Part shown: positions 46,063-58,157 of the stretch, in pieces | Position numbering within the stretch: the first letter of the stretch is position 1 | How the letters are laid out: each line of letters opens with the position of its first letter | Source of the DNA: Panorpa germanica | Lineage: Eukaryota > Arthropoda > Insecta > Mecoptera > Panorpidae | DNA: 64,000 bases | Reading direction: 5' to 3' | Assembly: GCA_963678705.1 (NCBI GenBank) | Contig: OY783220.1 | Span: 6,593,001-6,657,000 of the forward strand | Notes under the pieces: generated by a model | Database searches by the model: none | Told to the model about the DNA's origin: nothing | What the model saw: the letters and a program-made list of their open reading frames with translations, nothing else | Position numbers and translations under genes: made by a program

Positions 46063-47726
46063 CCCTGAAAATATAATAAAGCTTCGAAATGATTAAATAT
46101 TCTCTTTTTAAAAAATCTATGAAAACAAAAATTACAAACAAAGTCCTTGAAGAAGATAATAATGAAAAATGAATTTTAGAAAAACAAAATCCACTTGGGT
46201 GAACGCACTTAGGGGATGGATTCTTGATAATTTTAAGAATATCGTTGAATCTGATCACGTTATGTGCATAATGCCTTGTGAAAGCTTTATACCGAGTCCA
46301 ACTGAAAAATATTATTAATTGTTCAAGTATACTTAGTGTTGGATTAGATTTTATTTTGACGTGACTGAAGTCTTTTATTTGAGCCCCACTTCACAGTAGA
46401 AATTATGACCGGATATAAGTAAATTATATATTTATCTAGCTATCACTAGAGATAATGTAATTTGAGATGTGATTAAAACCTATTAATAAAATAACTTGAA
46501 AAGTGGGATAATAGGCACTGACTTTCGGTTTAGAAAAGCTACGAAATGATAAACAATAGCTACAATACTTAAGTTTAATAATTATAATAATAGTTAATGC
46601 AAATATACAATCCTTTACCCCCCCCCCTCCTTGCAGGGACGGCACACATTTCACTTATTACATTTTTTTGTAATATTTTTTAATTTTTAAACTTTTCCTT
46701 TTTAACTTTCATGGAAATTACATTTTATTCAGAAAAATCTTTTTCTATATATTTTATACACCTGCACTATTCTTCAGTGCTTTTATATGTGACATCACAA
46801 CGCTTCTGACCAATTTCCTCTCTTTGTCACAGCTTGTTATAGTTTCTGGACCCCCTTGAATGTGACGTAATTTGTATATTACTTCTGTTATTTGAGCATT
46901 CATTTCGTGGTGCGCCGTAATACACTATCCGCAATGAACGTGGTTTAACTAAAAGTCTTATGCAATCTATATATACTGGTCACACTTAGACATTGGTTGT
47001 AATAACAAAGCTTGACAACTTCTTTAATTAAAAAACTTCATTTTATTATTACTTTTTGCTATAACTGGTTAAACTTAATAAATAATCGTAATGGTTTAGA
47101 GGTGCTGGTTATTCCAAGGCTGACAATTGTTAAACGTTCGAGTTTGAATAGTAGCTGCCATTAGCTGCAATTTTTAGTGTCATCAGCGTCTAAAGCGAAG
47201 ATAATCGCGGAGGGCATCCTAGGCAATGTTGCACTTTGCGCATGTCATGCAACGAGGAATAATTTAATATGAAAAATAGAAAATAAATACATAAAATAAA
47301 AACTATAGTATTACAAACTGCATAAGAAAGATAAATAAAGTAAAACAAATTAAAATATAACAAAAAATGGCGTGAAGCTACACATCGTAGCACCTAATGC
47401 TGCATCTAATGATATGGAAAAAAGCGAGAAGGTGAACGATGCGGTAAGTGAAAAAATAATAGGTTACATACTATGAGAATTTCTACACATACACTATACT
47501 CATATGGTGAGCTTGCGAGAGTGTGTGTGTGTATTGTCCAACTATGTGAAAGTAGAAAATTGATGCTAGGAGAGGTGTGAGTGGGTAGCGCTGTAATGGC
47601 TCTGAGAGTCCCTCAGTGCTCCGTAAATAGGTCCAGGGAACAATAATATCACTGCAAGAGTGAAAAAGCTTTTGAATTTTTTTTTAAAAGTTCGAGGGTT
47701 ACCTGGTTTTGTTCAAGCAAATTTAA

Positions 47727-47769
<43 letters not shown>

Positions 47770-47828
47770 AAGTATATATAAGTTTAAATTGCAATAACGG
47801 CTTTAACCTTAAAAGAGGAAAAGTTAAA
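46063..47828. other. Unassigned non-coding stretch
   Basis: It includes a C-run at 46618-46628, a short (GT)n near 47521 and a TA/GT microsatellite at 47730-47769. No gene recognised. Confidence 0.45.
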
Positions 47829-48322
47829 GTATCATTGACACTCACTTTTTCAATTTTATTTTGTATTTAATTTAAATTGTTTAGGTATGTTATTATGCGT
47901 TAAGTTTTCTTTATTTTCACCTTACAAGGTCCAATTTTTCTAAATTAAAAATACTAAATTGTAATAAAACTATATTATATTATATATATCCTCCAAAATG
48001 TGACAATCTCTTAAAATGCAGTAGGATTTATATTTTAAAAAAAGTTCAATGTCAGTTTGTCAAAAATAAAGAAATAAAAACATTTTCTGTTACTAACTGT
48101 TATTAAAAACAGCAATTTTACTTATTCGACATTCAATTTTATGCAACTGTAGGACTGTCAAAATTTATATTACTAACGACGCGGCAGGCGCACCAAATAA
48201 ATTAACTAAACTTAAAGTAAAACACGAATGTGACAAGGAATGCCCCATTCTAAAAACCTGAAATCTAGATTAAATATTAATTAAAAACAGTAAATTTAAT
48301 ATCAAAACAGTGAGTGGGAATG
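47829..48322 (+). mobile_element. 0.5 kb AT-rich MITE family D, copy 3
   Basis: It begins GTATCATTGACACTCAC and ends CAGTGAGTGGGAATGTA, with the same interior as copies at 8733 and 31860. The left repeat is the more decayed. A few short deletions relative to copy 2 lie in the first third. Confidence 0.82.
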
Positions 48323-50490
48323 TATATTTTATTGGTATTTTGCAATAGGTGTTATGCAAACGACTAATTATTAATTTTGTGTCGGGTATCAACTTGCAGT
48401 AATCTTATTAAAATTTGAAATAGAAAAAGAATAACAATTTTATTTAATACAGGTGACAAAATACATTATTGCCTGTAAGTTGGATGTCCTTTGGACATAA
48501 GGTAAACATTTTTATTATCAAACATTGTCTTATTATCTTTATGTATTTAGAGATGTATTTAATTTTCCCCTTGTTGGAAAAATCAGTGCAATTTCCCGGG
48601 TAATCCCGCCCAAGTTTTCCCGTCCAGAACCCTCTAACTATATAAGCCCTAAATACTATTTTATGCCTTCAAAAAATGTGTAAATTATGTAAAAGTTATA
48701 TGATAATTCTATAGCTTTAAAGTCATCTAACTATGTTACGTTTCCCTACTTGGCCCCCCTTTCACCTCCTCCTGGTCCCTACTTTGTGAGCTTTAAAAGC
48801 GCGTCTGTAAGACCTTTCTAGATCCACGTGTTCCATCGAGCTCCAGGAGAGCTTTAGAGGCTTAAGGGCTAGTGGGTGGGGATGGTTTAAGCTTAGAACG
48901 ATTGCTGTGTGCAAAAGTCGTGCTGAGGGCACAGCCACCTAGCCACCTAGCCACCTCAGCTAAACCAAATGTAGACCTATGTATACGTACACGACTATAA
49001 TCATATACTATACGAAAACGAGTCACTGGATATCGCTAACTGTATAGAACGACATGAACAGATTATGTAAAACCAAGGAGAATCACGCTCCAGCTAAATG
49101 TGTTCATGCTAAACGTGTGACTGCGATGTTGCAGGGTGCGGTAGACTCCTGCTTTTATGACGTCATCATTTGGAAGAAATTACCCGAGTAAGATGATTTT
49201 TTTTTTTAAATAACCAAGGAAAATATACGGTTTTAAAATTAATTTGTCATTTGACTGCAGTGGAAGCCATTTCATTAGACTCACCTTGAAGAATTACCAT
49301 TACATTTACTAAGTTCTTCTTCTTTTCTGAAATAGTTATGAATATTTGACACAGATGATTTTACTGTCACATGGAGTCTTCGTATTCTAAAATTATCACA
49401 CTGTCATAGTTTTGACCTGTACTTTACAGTTTTACATTTATGTGTAATCTTTTGTTTTTCTTTAATGCTTTAACAAGGTTAACTACTTATTGAAAAGGTA
49501 CTTCTCAATGAGAAACTATTGTAGTGCTCCAATCTGGAATGCACTACAATTGCCCATTGATATTGTGTTTTTGTCGGATGGGTTCATATATTTTGCACGA
49601 TCTCAGTTTTAATTGACAATTGATTGTATTGCATTGTGTTGGGTGCGCTTTCTTCAATAGAGAATCTCATTCTTAGCCACAGCAGTTATTTTTCAAATAT
49701 TCCGTGCTAATGGTTAGACAAATTACATTTTGTATTTAGCGGTTTCATTTTATTGTTATAAATACGCATCCAATTTTTTTTTTCAACTTGCTTATGCGTG
49801 ATTTCAACTGGTAATAAGATCTAAGAGTAGAATTTGATTGATATCCATTAATATTTGTTTAGTTGCTCCATCAGCAAGTTCGTTACCAAGAATAAGAAAA
49901 ATAATATGGCGTATTCACTTAAGATGCAATATACTCATAATTAAACAATTTAAATGAAATAATTATTTAACACACAATTTTCTCACAGTTGAAGAGTCAG
50001 TGGTATATTGTATATATATGTATTTACTTGTATTATCCTCTTTTCAGCGTATTTTCTCCGGATATAATTTGACTCCTCTTCATTTTTCATTTCATCATAC
50101 CCTCAAGACAAAATCATTTTTGGTACAATTTATCAAACAAAAGAATGTAATTTATAAAAATATTTATATAAGATTGATTTCTTTATATTTTATATGTATA
50201 CCTAACAGAAAACATTATCAAAGTGATATAAGTAATTGATTTCATCGAAAATCTTGAAAACTGGAGAGGACAAACTGAATTCTTTTATCATGTTATCTAT
50301 CTTTAACGATATCTATGCTAACAATCTTTGTAAGTTATCCTATAGTTATAAGCTAATACCCGAAAAAAAAAGAAATTTATGTCAAATTAATTGTAACTAG
50401 TCACAAGTAATTTCTCTTTTGTGGTTCATAAGTTGCGGGTTGACGTCAAGCACTTTGTAGCTGTAGGAGTGAGAATGTTTAGATATTATA
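48323..50490. other. Unassigned non-coding stretch
   Basis: A short tandem array, AGCCACCT units at 48938-48960, lies in a GC-richer patch. No gene, RNA or transposon recognised in about 2.1 kb. Confidence 0.45.
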
Positions 50491-51105
50491 AGTTTAATAC
50501 TTTAGATCATATTATATTTGAATGCATAAATTATAGTTTACAAGATCAAAATTCAATAGTGAAATATTAGATGTGATTAAAACTTTCCCTGTTAATATTA
50601 AATTCTTGTTAAGTGATTCAAAATTAATTAGTGAATCATTTTAATATTTAGATATTTGTAAAATCTTAATATATATAAATTACGTGTCACATGTTTGTCC
50701 GAGTTTGTTCGCGATGGACTCCTAAACTACTTAACCGATTTTAATCAAATTTGTACACCGTGTGCAGTTTGATACAACTTGAAAGATAGGATAGCTTACA
50801 TCTCAATTTATGATTGCAAAATTATCTTATTGTCTATTAATTATCTGTATATGACATATGACATCTGGCGACGATGATGGCGACATCTGTTGACTAGATT
50901 GAGTAAATATTCTGTTGACTAGATTGAGTAAATATTCAATAGATGGCGCTATGTAATGTAATATGACAAAAACGTTAGTCACAGCAACGCGTGGCCGGGA
51001 CAGCTAGTAGAGATATAAAATGTTAAATATGTATAAAAAATGTTATATGGTGGCTATGATGAATAAAAGTCAAGACAAATAAATAAATAAATTAAAAAAA
51101 AGAAA
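50490..51105 (+). mobile_element. LINE 3' end, family H, copy 3, split by a Helitron
   Basis: From about 50500 the sequence TTTAGATCATATTATATTTG is the LDHIIFEC knuckle region of family H. It goes on through the NYSLQ and IKTFPVNIKFLLSD regions to 50663. After the Helitron (50664-51007) the 3' UTR resumes with GTTATATGGTGGCTATGATG, AATAAAAGTCAAGAC and the tail AAATAAATAAAT to about 51105. The coding part is frameshifted and short. Confidence 0.82.
50664..51007 (+). mobile_element. Non-autonomous Helitron, complete
   Basis: A 344-bp element from TCTTAATATATATAAATTAC to GGCCGGGACAGCTAG, inserted between A (50663) and T (51008). After the 5' end comes ATGGACTCCTAAACTACTTA and then ACCGATTTTAATCAAATTTG, a leader common in insect Helitrons. 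A 25-bp unit, GTTGACTAGATTGAGTAAATATTC with one more base, is tandemly doubled near 50890-50940. No protein is encoded. It shares most of its length with 59660-59960. Confidence 0.92.
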
Positions 51106-52164
51106 TAATACGGATCAAATGAGTTAAGGCGCAAGAATGTAGTGCAAAATGGCAAAAACATTAAAATCAAATAATAATAATAACGTAGCTTTTACTGATC
51201 TACATACAAATACAAATATCGAAACGTTTATTGCAACTAGATACATTACACTACTGCTATTGACAAATCATTAAATGAATTTAGTACTTGTACATTTACA
51301 ATCTGGATAACATTATCGCGAACTTATAACATTTGGTTTGTTGTAATTCCTCCAAATTTAAATTTAGATGTACCAATTAAGTAATCTCTGGTTTTATGAC
51401 AATGTCGTGGTTTCTACAATATCCGTTCTACCTTAACTGCCGTCTTTCATTACTTCCACCAAATCTCCAGCTCTATTCTCTTTGTCCAGTGATACCGATA
51501 CCGTAGCATTCCATAACCGTACCATTCTGAATGCAAAATCTCTGAACTCTCTCTAACAAAGAAGATCCGATTGTGGTTGTGGCCTTAACACTGTGAGCAT
51601 CTCGTTCCTTCGTCCGTTCGTTCGTTCGTTCGGTCGTTCTAAAGCTGCAAAGTACGGGTCTTCTATTTGCAGAATATCTCGGACTTCAAGCTTCGGTCTT
51701 CGAGGCTCGTTATTCAGGATAAAGCGTCGCGTCATGACCCACTACCCACCAAGTTGTTAGTGTCCAAATGACCGCACGCCGCGACGCCACAGGACAGTGG
51801 TTTGGGGGACAACGTGGCATGTGAAAATGAGAAGAGGTGGAGGGTGAATACTTGTGCTAGTAAGGAAGGGATATAAGGTTGTGGGAAGATTAGAGGTAAT
51901 TACTAGAATGGCTATTGTTACAAATGCATTGTTAAACAATAGCTACTTCGAAATGATAAATACAATACATGGAGTAACATTAAGAAAACCACATTGTTAC
52001 ATGTCTGCCAACGATGTTTTAGTTAAGGTCTCTAACTCAAATAAAGCCTCGAATTTTTCATGTGATTACCATTAGAATTAGCGCCATTATAATAGGGCGA
52101 AGTAATGGACCAAAAAAAAATCAGAGTATGCGAATAGGGCTCTTCGGAAAATTGCTTAATAAAC
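51106..52164. other. Unassigned stretch with (GTTC)n
   Basis: (GTTC)n with variants at 51607-51638. Composition is more even than average at 51500-51850, but the frames there show no domain. Confidence 0.4.
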
Positions 52165-52350
52165 TTTGATATCTTTTGGAGTTTATTTATTGCATGTTAG
52201 CCTAAGTGCATGAAATTAGCTTGTGGACCATGTCTACATTTCTAAACTGAAATATATATTGATAAAATTGGCTATCAGGACCTCAAATGTTCAATTATTT
52301 ACTAATAAAATGCAATATTATAGGAGACAACAATTAAAATACTCATTTTA
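52165..52350 (-). repeat. Dispersed repeat family E, copy 3
   Basis: The minus strand contains blocks matching TGAACATTTGAGGTCCTGAT and TATATATTTCAGTTTAGAAA of copies 1 and 2 (AGGTTTTGATAACA...ATCAATATATAGTACA...AAATTAAG). It lacks the first half of the family. Confidence 0.5.
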
Positions 52351-52483
52351 AATCCTTTAATCATTAAAGGGATTCAAATCAATGATTTGTCATCTCTTTT
52401 ATACAACAGCGATGCATATGAGTGTATCTATGTGATACGTCACTTACTACTAACAATTGAGTCGTGCATCCCATCAATTTTTT

Positions 52484-52585
52484 TTTAAATATTTATTGGA
52501 GTGCATCAATTTTGAATAGTTTTTAATACTATAAAGAATATATACATTTATAATACATATTTACTTAGTTATTATTTGTGTGACG
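52484..52585 (-). mobile_element. SINE/LINE 3' tail, family T
   Basis: A T-run, then AAATATTTATTGGAGTGCATCA and AATAGTTTTTAATACT, like the tail at 15163 and 59971. No head is seen. Confidence 0.6.
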
Positions 52586-52635
52586 TCATATGCAGAAGTA
52601 TTACAAGTGGTAAAAGTGATAGATCAAATTTTACA

Positions 52636-52705
52636 TACAGTAAAACAGCAGCTCCGCAGTGTAGCAACTGTCAGACGCAAATAACAGTCCATCATCTACT
52701 ATTAT
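52636..52705 (+). mobile_element. Short LINE ORF2 fragment, CSNC family
   Basis: It encodes SKTAAPQCSNCQTQITVHHLL, almost the same as the knuckle of the LINE at 21150-21605 on the other strand. Similarity breaks off on both sides within about 70 bases, and no tail or duplication was seen. Confidence 0.75.
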
Positions 52706-53220
52706 ACACTATTTTAGTCAACTTTTGAATATTTAACTAAATGGAAACGCTAATATATATTAAAAAATATTTGAATTAAGAATTTTGAAAAGGACCCCTA
52801 AAAAAGAAATTCACAAGCCCGTGAGGCTCTATTCTGTGGTGTTTTTACGTTACAAGATACTTTTATGTTAGTAATCTTACACACCTAGACAGTATTTCTA
52901 ACTACTAAAACTTTTTGATACAACTCACTTAAAGATTATTTATTCCTTTCAAAATCTATTCATATTAAAATTCGTGAAATATGGGACTTAGTTTTATAAT
53001 ATCATAAAATAGAGTGTGATGCATCGTGTTATAAAATAGTATTATAGTAAGAACGTCATAAATTTAAGCCTCTTTGGAAGTAAGTTACTTGGTACGTCAC
53101 ATAAGCCTATTTTAAAATCATATTCACTTTTTTATTGTGCCAAATATGTCAATATGTATTTTATCAGCCACACTACAATCCTTGAATCTTCATATTATTT
53201 TAGAACATCCTGTATTTAGA
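52706..53220. other. Unassigned AT-rich stretch
   Basis: No supported feature. Confidence 0.4.
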
Positions 53221-53275
53221 TTCATATACAAGATTTCTTCTTAATTACTGGGCCCATAACCTTTTGAATAACCTT
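53221..53275 (-). mobile_element. Copia-type LTR retrotransposon remnant (primer site region)
   Basis: The minus strand has GGTTATGGGCCCAG, the primer-binding site of Copia elements, which pairs with the anticodon arm of initiator tRNA-Met. It is followed by TTAAGAAGAA as at 56192. Only a small broken remnant around the LTR junction is recognisable; it looks old. Confidence 0.5.
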
Positions 53276-54217
53276 GAATTGATTTTGGTTCTTTTTTAAT
53301 AATTCTATTTTTTTTACTGTGGAAACTAATTTTTATTTGTACGCTAGTCAACTGTTATAATATGTACTACTAGAAAGACAAAAGCTATTGTCCACAAATC
53401 CTACTGGATATATACAATAAACAAAAGCTATATAAAACAACATTTATGTTATTCTTTTTTTATACAACGTAAGATTATTGAAGATTTCTTAAAGTAAATA
53501 TAGCAGAATTTGTTCACAATGAATTTTGCAATTTAACCTCAAAAATTTACCAATAAATAGTAATGTTAACATAAAAAGAACAATTTTATCCAACTGTGAC
53601 AAGTTTACTAAATATAAAAACATTAAAATTACAAATAAAATTAAATGAAACCTAAAAGAAAAAATACTTTATTAAATAACAAAAAATAAAAAAGATTTAA
53701 CAAAGAACATTACAATTCAAGCGAAAAAAAAAATTATAAATAAAAATTATGAATTACAAAGCAACCAACAAAAAAATAATTACAGTAACCACAATAAAAA
53801 GAAAGTTTTGCAAAGTGTTAAATATTCACTCTCAAACCTCTCTAGCTCCCTAACTCTTTTACATTGCCGTTTCTGTATGATTATGAAGAATGGTGAGAGA
53901 AGCGGAGGGTGGAAGGGGAAGAAATATACCCTCAGTAAGTCTACCCTCGAGACTACAACTTTATTTAGTTGACTTTAAGTTTTAATTCATAAATACAGTG
54001 TGTCCAATACACAATACTGGAAACAATAACTGTTCCGCAAGGTTCACTACGGGACAAGTGTAACAATGAAAATGGGGGGAAGAAATAGGGGGAAGGACTG
54101 GTTTAAAGGGAAGTTGGATGACAGAAATGGATGAAGAGAACTAAATATAGACTTGTTAAAAATTGAGCACATGGACGCAAATTAATTATGTAAGTAATTC
54201 CAGAGATAAAAGAAATA
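53276..54217. other. Unassigned AT-rich stretch
   Basis: Very A-rich at 53560-53820. No supported feature. Confidence 0.4.
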
Positions 54218-54560
54218 TCATCATCATCTTGGCGCTACAGCCCCTGTAGAACCCTGACCATCCTTTATATTTTTCTATTTTTTCCATTTTCGTGTCATCC
54301 TCTACAAATTATCTATCTTTTTAGATCCACCTTCACTTGCTCTATTCATTTCGGCATAAGATTCTTCGTACTCTTGTACTCATTGCGTTCTATTCCAGAC
54401 GTTTCTTACCGGTTCTGTTTCCATCGATTCCATCCTTCTTTGTCCTAATCATTGAAGTCTATTTTACCTTATTTCCATTAAAATATCCATATACTTCCAT
54501 ATTTGTTTCTATTCTCCACTGTTCGTCTATACATATTTCACCATAAATATTTCAAAATCG
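54218..54560 (-). mobile_element. LINE 3' end with (ATG)n tail
   Basis: On the minus strand the fragment QWRIETNMEVYGYF resembles the WRIRTNxEL motif near the C-terminus of a common insect LINE family. About 300 bases of frame-broken coding sequence follow. The 3' end reads GGGGCTGTAGCGCCAAGATG with a short ATG repeat tail at 54218-54227. The paired GGCTGTAGCGCC is a hairpin typical of such tails. The plus-strand frame at 54337-54546 is a shadow of this remnant. Confidence 0.65.
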
Positions 54561-55737
54561 GCAGGAAATGACATTCGTTCTTCCTCATAAGCCGGCTCCA
54601 AACGATGCAGTGAACGTTTGATTCAAATGTTTGTTGACCAACGTGTGAGTCAAATATTGGAAGATTGACATTGCAAGTTTCCTACTACACGGTGGAACGA
54701 ATCTTTTATCAGAATGATTTATTTATTTTATTAATTTGTTGATATTATTGACACTGACACTGTTTAACAAAAATTTTCAAGTAAATAAAGAAACTTTCAA
54801 GTATAAAACCTTCCAATGTTGGACGCACCGTTTGGCCGATGGCAGAACTAACTGTGTCCAATGTCATGTTTCCAACATTCATTTAAGAAGAAGCTGTTGG
54901 CGGTCTTTTGATTGTTTGTAGCATCGTTTGGCGCCGGCTTAAGTCTCCGAACTAAATGACACTACTGGTCTTATTATAACTTTATAAGACCGAATTCCTA
55001 AGCAAGTTCTGCAATGCTTAATATAATTTTTTCTAGCTGTAATTCTTGCTTTAATTTCAAGCTTTATTCTTCATGAATCAAATAATCGATGGTGGATATT
55101 CTGTGAAACGCATTTATGTTAGACAACATCAGACAACTTTAGGTACAGGCATTAACGAAACCAGTAATCACACCGCATACTTTTACATTTATAGAAAACT
55201 GTTCTGAAAAAGTTCTGTTATTTTTATATGCCGCGAAGGAGAAGTTAAGAAGGAGAGAATTGTAATAAGCACGATTTCTCCTTATTATTTCTTCTTCTAC
55301 GTGTGGGAGTGGTTTATTTCCCACAATGCAGTTGTTCAATTTCATCTGAGACAGTTCTGCGGTGTTGAAACGTTGTGCTTTGAATTTATGATATTCATTT
55401 TTGTTACTTACAAGAAGTTTTCTCGACAGGAGATGCTTGCACTGCATTTGTTATTGCAATGAAAACAGAGAAAAGATATACCATATAAAATTCTCGTACC
55501 CGTTCGAGAAATATGGAGAGTGGCATGCCATCTCCAACGTATTCAAATAAAAATATTGCTGAATAGCTGCATATGTTAGATATAACAGAAAATAATACAG
55601 CTCTCTTCAAAATGTGTAAAAAAAATTGAATGCTTTCAATTGAAGGTTTCTATATCTGGTTGTTTCTTCCCATACTATGGTTTTATTGAGAATATGTAGT
55701 TAAAGTTTCAATCGTGAATATTTTGGTATTTTAATGA
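54561..55737. other. Unassigned non-coding stretch
   Basis: Two overlapping minus frames at 55139-55610 have no recognisable domain. No terminal repeats were seen. I cannot exclude a small host exon here but have no evidence for one. Confidence 0.35.
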
Positions 55738-56062
55738 CATATAGATGGTACCACACCATACGATTTTTAGATAGTACCTTCAAACGATGTGGGTCAAAAT
55801 TTCATGACATTTCTACCATCAGTTTACGAGTTATATTGGTGTTAATGACTCTACCTTTGTAATTTTCAAAACAATGCAAATATCTTAATTTCGTATGTTG
55901 ATAAGGCATTGCATTTTGATGGGAAAAAATACCGTTCAAGCATAGCTTGACAATTGGTAACCAGACTTTGCTCCATCGAGTCAATATTTTGACACATAAC
56001 TTTTAAAGCTTGGTACTATCTAAAAATACTATGGATTTGTCAATCTATATGCTTTTGTACAA
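55738..56062 (+). mobile_element. mariner-derived foldback element
   Basis: The left part is a mariner 5' leader: ACATATAGATGG, CGATTTTTAGATAGTACC, GTCAAAATTTCATGACAT, TTACGAGTTATA. Then comes the transposase start, reading roughly ISXFRMLI-HCILMGKNTVQA, up to about 55975. The sequence next reverses. From 55988 to 56062 the minus strand again reads GCATATAGAT, GTATTTTTAGATAGTACC, TGTCAAAATATTGA, so the two ends are diverged inverted copies of about 75 bases. The catalytic domain is absent. The architecture matches 39605-39850. Confidence 0.78.
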
Positions 56063-56094
56063 TAATTTTTGTCCTAATAGTAGTAGTCCATATG

Positions 56095-56216
56095 TAACAG
56101 TTAACTAACGTACAAATGAAATTAGTTTCCAATGAATAATAAATCGTATTATTATTAATAAAGAACCACAATAAAATCAGGTTCTCCAACAGGTTATGGG
56201 CCCAGGAGTTAAGAAG
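56095..56216 (+). mobile_element. Copia-type LTR retrotransposon remnant (LTR end and primer site)
   Basis: An LTR-like segment ends in CCAACA at about 56191 and is followed by GGTTATGGGCCCAG, the Copia primer site for initiator tRNA-Met. A polyadenylation-type AATAAA lies within the LTR-like part. The start of the LTR may be near 56095 (TGTAACAG) but is uncertain. No coding region is recognisable; the copy is broken and looks old. Confidence 0.5.
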
Positions 56217-58014
56217 AATCCAAAGCTAATAAGGAAGAATTATAAGCAAATATTGACACAGAAATTTGATTAACAACTTATTTAACCGATATTTTATATA
56301 TTTTGCTTCTATTAAAACAATTCTACAACAATACCCCGGTTGAGCCCTCATTTAATATAAAATAACCAATAAATTTAACATGCACTTTCTGGCAGTCAAA
56401 ATAAAATTAAGGACATCATTTACTCCGAATCTGTAAAGAAAGAAAAACAAGTAATCCCTAAGCGAGAAAAGACAGTAAAAAAGAATAAGTTTCAGATTTT
56501 GTTAATAAGATAATTCAATTAGTGAAGTTTTGTATTAAAAGTTTTTATAATAGTTATAATTATATGCGCATTTATTTTCCAGTAGAAGTTTTGTTGGTAC
56601 TATACGTTATACTAGTACTGGTTTTTCTGCTGGAGCTGGAACTGGAGTTGATGCTGATGCTGAGGCTGTTACTGTTGCTCACTTAAAAGAAAAAAGGAAC
56701 TGTTTTTGTTTTATGAAGAAAGTTTTTTATTGCAATATAATTAAGTTAACTGTATAATTAGAAAATGTTTTATTAATACGCCTCAGCGCGTATTAATTAA
56801 AACTATGAGAATCTTTTTACACATACAACCTCAAATACTCGTATGTATATAGGTATTCAGTTTATGATATATGGACACAACACAAAATATATTCTATTTA
56901 GCACATTTTTTTAATGTAATACACTACACTACACGCAACGACAAACAAAGTTCATTAAACGCACATCTGAGTAAAACAAATGCAGCAATACTGAAACATC
57001 GTGGTGGTGAATATTACGGCGGCGGCAAATCCATATTTGTAAGTTCGTATCCCGAAGCATTGCATATGAATATAAATGAGCTTCTGCCAGTACTCATAGC
57101 CCTCCGCTAGTCAATATTTATGTTTATATTTGTAATTATTTAATTATATCTAATTAATATCTGTATATCGTTCGGAACTTATCTATATTTGTTGAAAATA
57201 ACGAATTATTTCTCCACTAGAACTTGAGTATACTTGCTAAACAACAATTCTAATAGTAGCACTACAGGCTACAGACGTTAGATCATTAAATCATAAGTTA
57301 TGCCTCTACAAAATTTAAATAATTTCCACCCCATACCTCACCCATGACTCTGTGACGTCACTGTATTGAACTTTTGGTCATTTGCCAGAAAAAACTTGGC
57401 TTATACTTTGTATGCACATGTATTTTTAGTTATCCATACGTTATACATTTTGCGATGTTATTTTCCGTAATCTAAATCTAGTTACTCTATTGTTATTTTG
57501 AATTGTATAAAAAAAAAACTAATAATAAAGAATAAAATACAAGTATCAAAATGCATAAAAGTGCAACAATGGCATAACTGTTATGGCTTCCTGACATGTT
57601 CCCATTGTTACTGTTCATTCAATGAGAGCATTTATATGAGTTGTGAAGCATTATTTATGTTATACGTAGAGCAGATCCAAATATAGATTTCAAAAATAAA
57701 AACTACGTTACAAAAAATGAAGATAATAAAATTACAATGGGAGTATGTGAAAAACATCTTGAATTATATGTGGCGCGAAGCGCTTTATATAAAATGGCTT
57801 TTGTGACCAGCAGAAATAACGTTTATCTGTAACGGTAGCCATTCATATTATGATCCAGATGGGAAAATGCGCGAATTCAAAATTATACATAAAAAATACA
57901 CTATATGGGAGATAATAAATACGATAAAAAGTAATTGTTATGTTTAGATGGCAGAGTGGACGAGAGTAGTGATGTTTTACAGCTATAACCAGATTACTAT
58001 GTCCGAGAAGAATT
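56217..58014. other. Unassigned non-coding stretch
   Basis: A CTG/GCTGGA-rich patch lies at 56628-56685. The 79-codon frame at 56871-57110 is not repetitive but matches no family I know. No promoter or splice signals support a gene. Confidence 0.4.
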
Positions 58015-58016
58015 GT

Positions 58017-58157
58017 ACGAATCTAATACGATTCTTATACGATTTCAATACGATTCTAATACGATTCTTATACGATTTTAATAAAATTCTAATACGATTC
58101 TTATACGATTTTAATAAGATTCTAACAGGATTCTTATACGATTTTAATAAGATTCGT
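58017..58157 (+). repeat. 33-bp tandem repeat built of three 11-mers
   Basis: About four units of 33 bases. Each is three related 11-mers of the form WATACGATTYT: AATACGATTCT, TATACGATTTT and AATAAGATTCT. As 33 is a multiple of three, both strands give periodic open frames (ILIRFLYDFNK on the plus strand). These should not be taken as protein evidence. Confidence 0.95.

Noticed and set aside
55139-55610. Two overlapping minus frames as a possible two-exon gene
   Set aside because: No recognisable domain and no clear splice sites.
56871-57110. A possible small gene or exon of 79 codons
   Set aside because: Less repetitive than most, but no domain, no convincing splice or start context and no partner copy; chance cannot be excluded.
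58017-58157. A CRISPR-like array
   Set aside because: The units are contiguous and related to each other with no unique spacers; it is a simple minisatellite in eukaryotic DNA.
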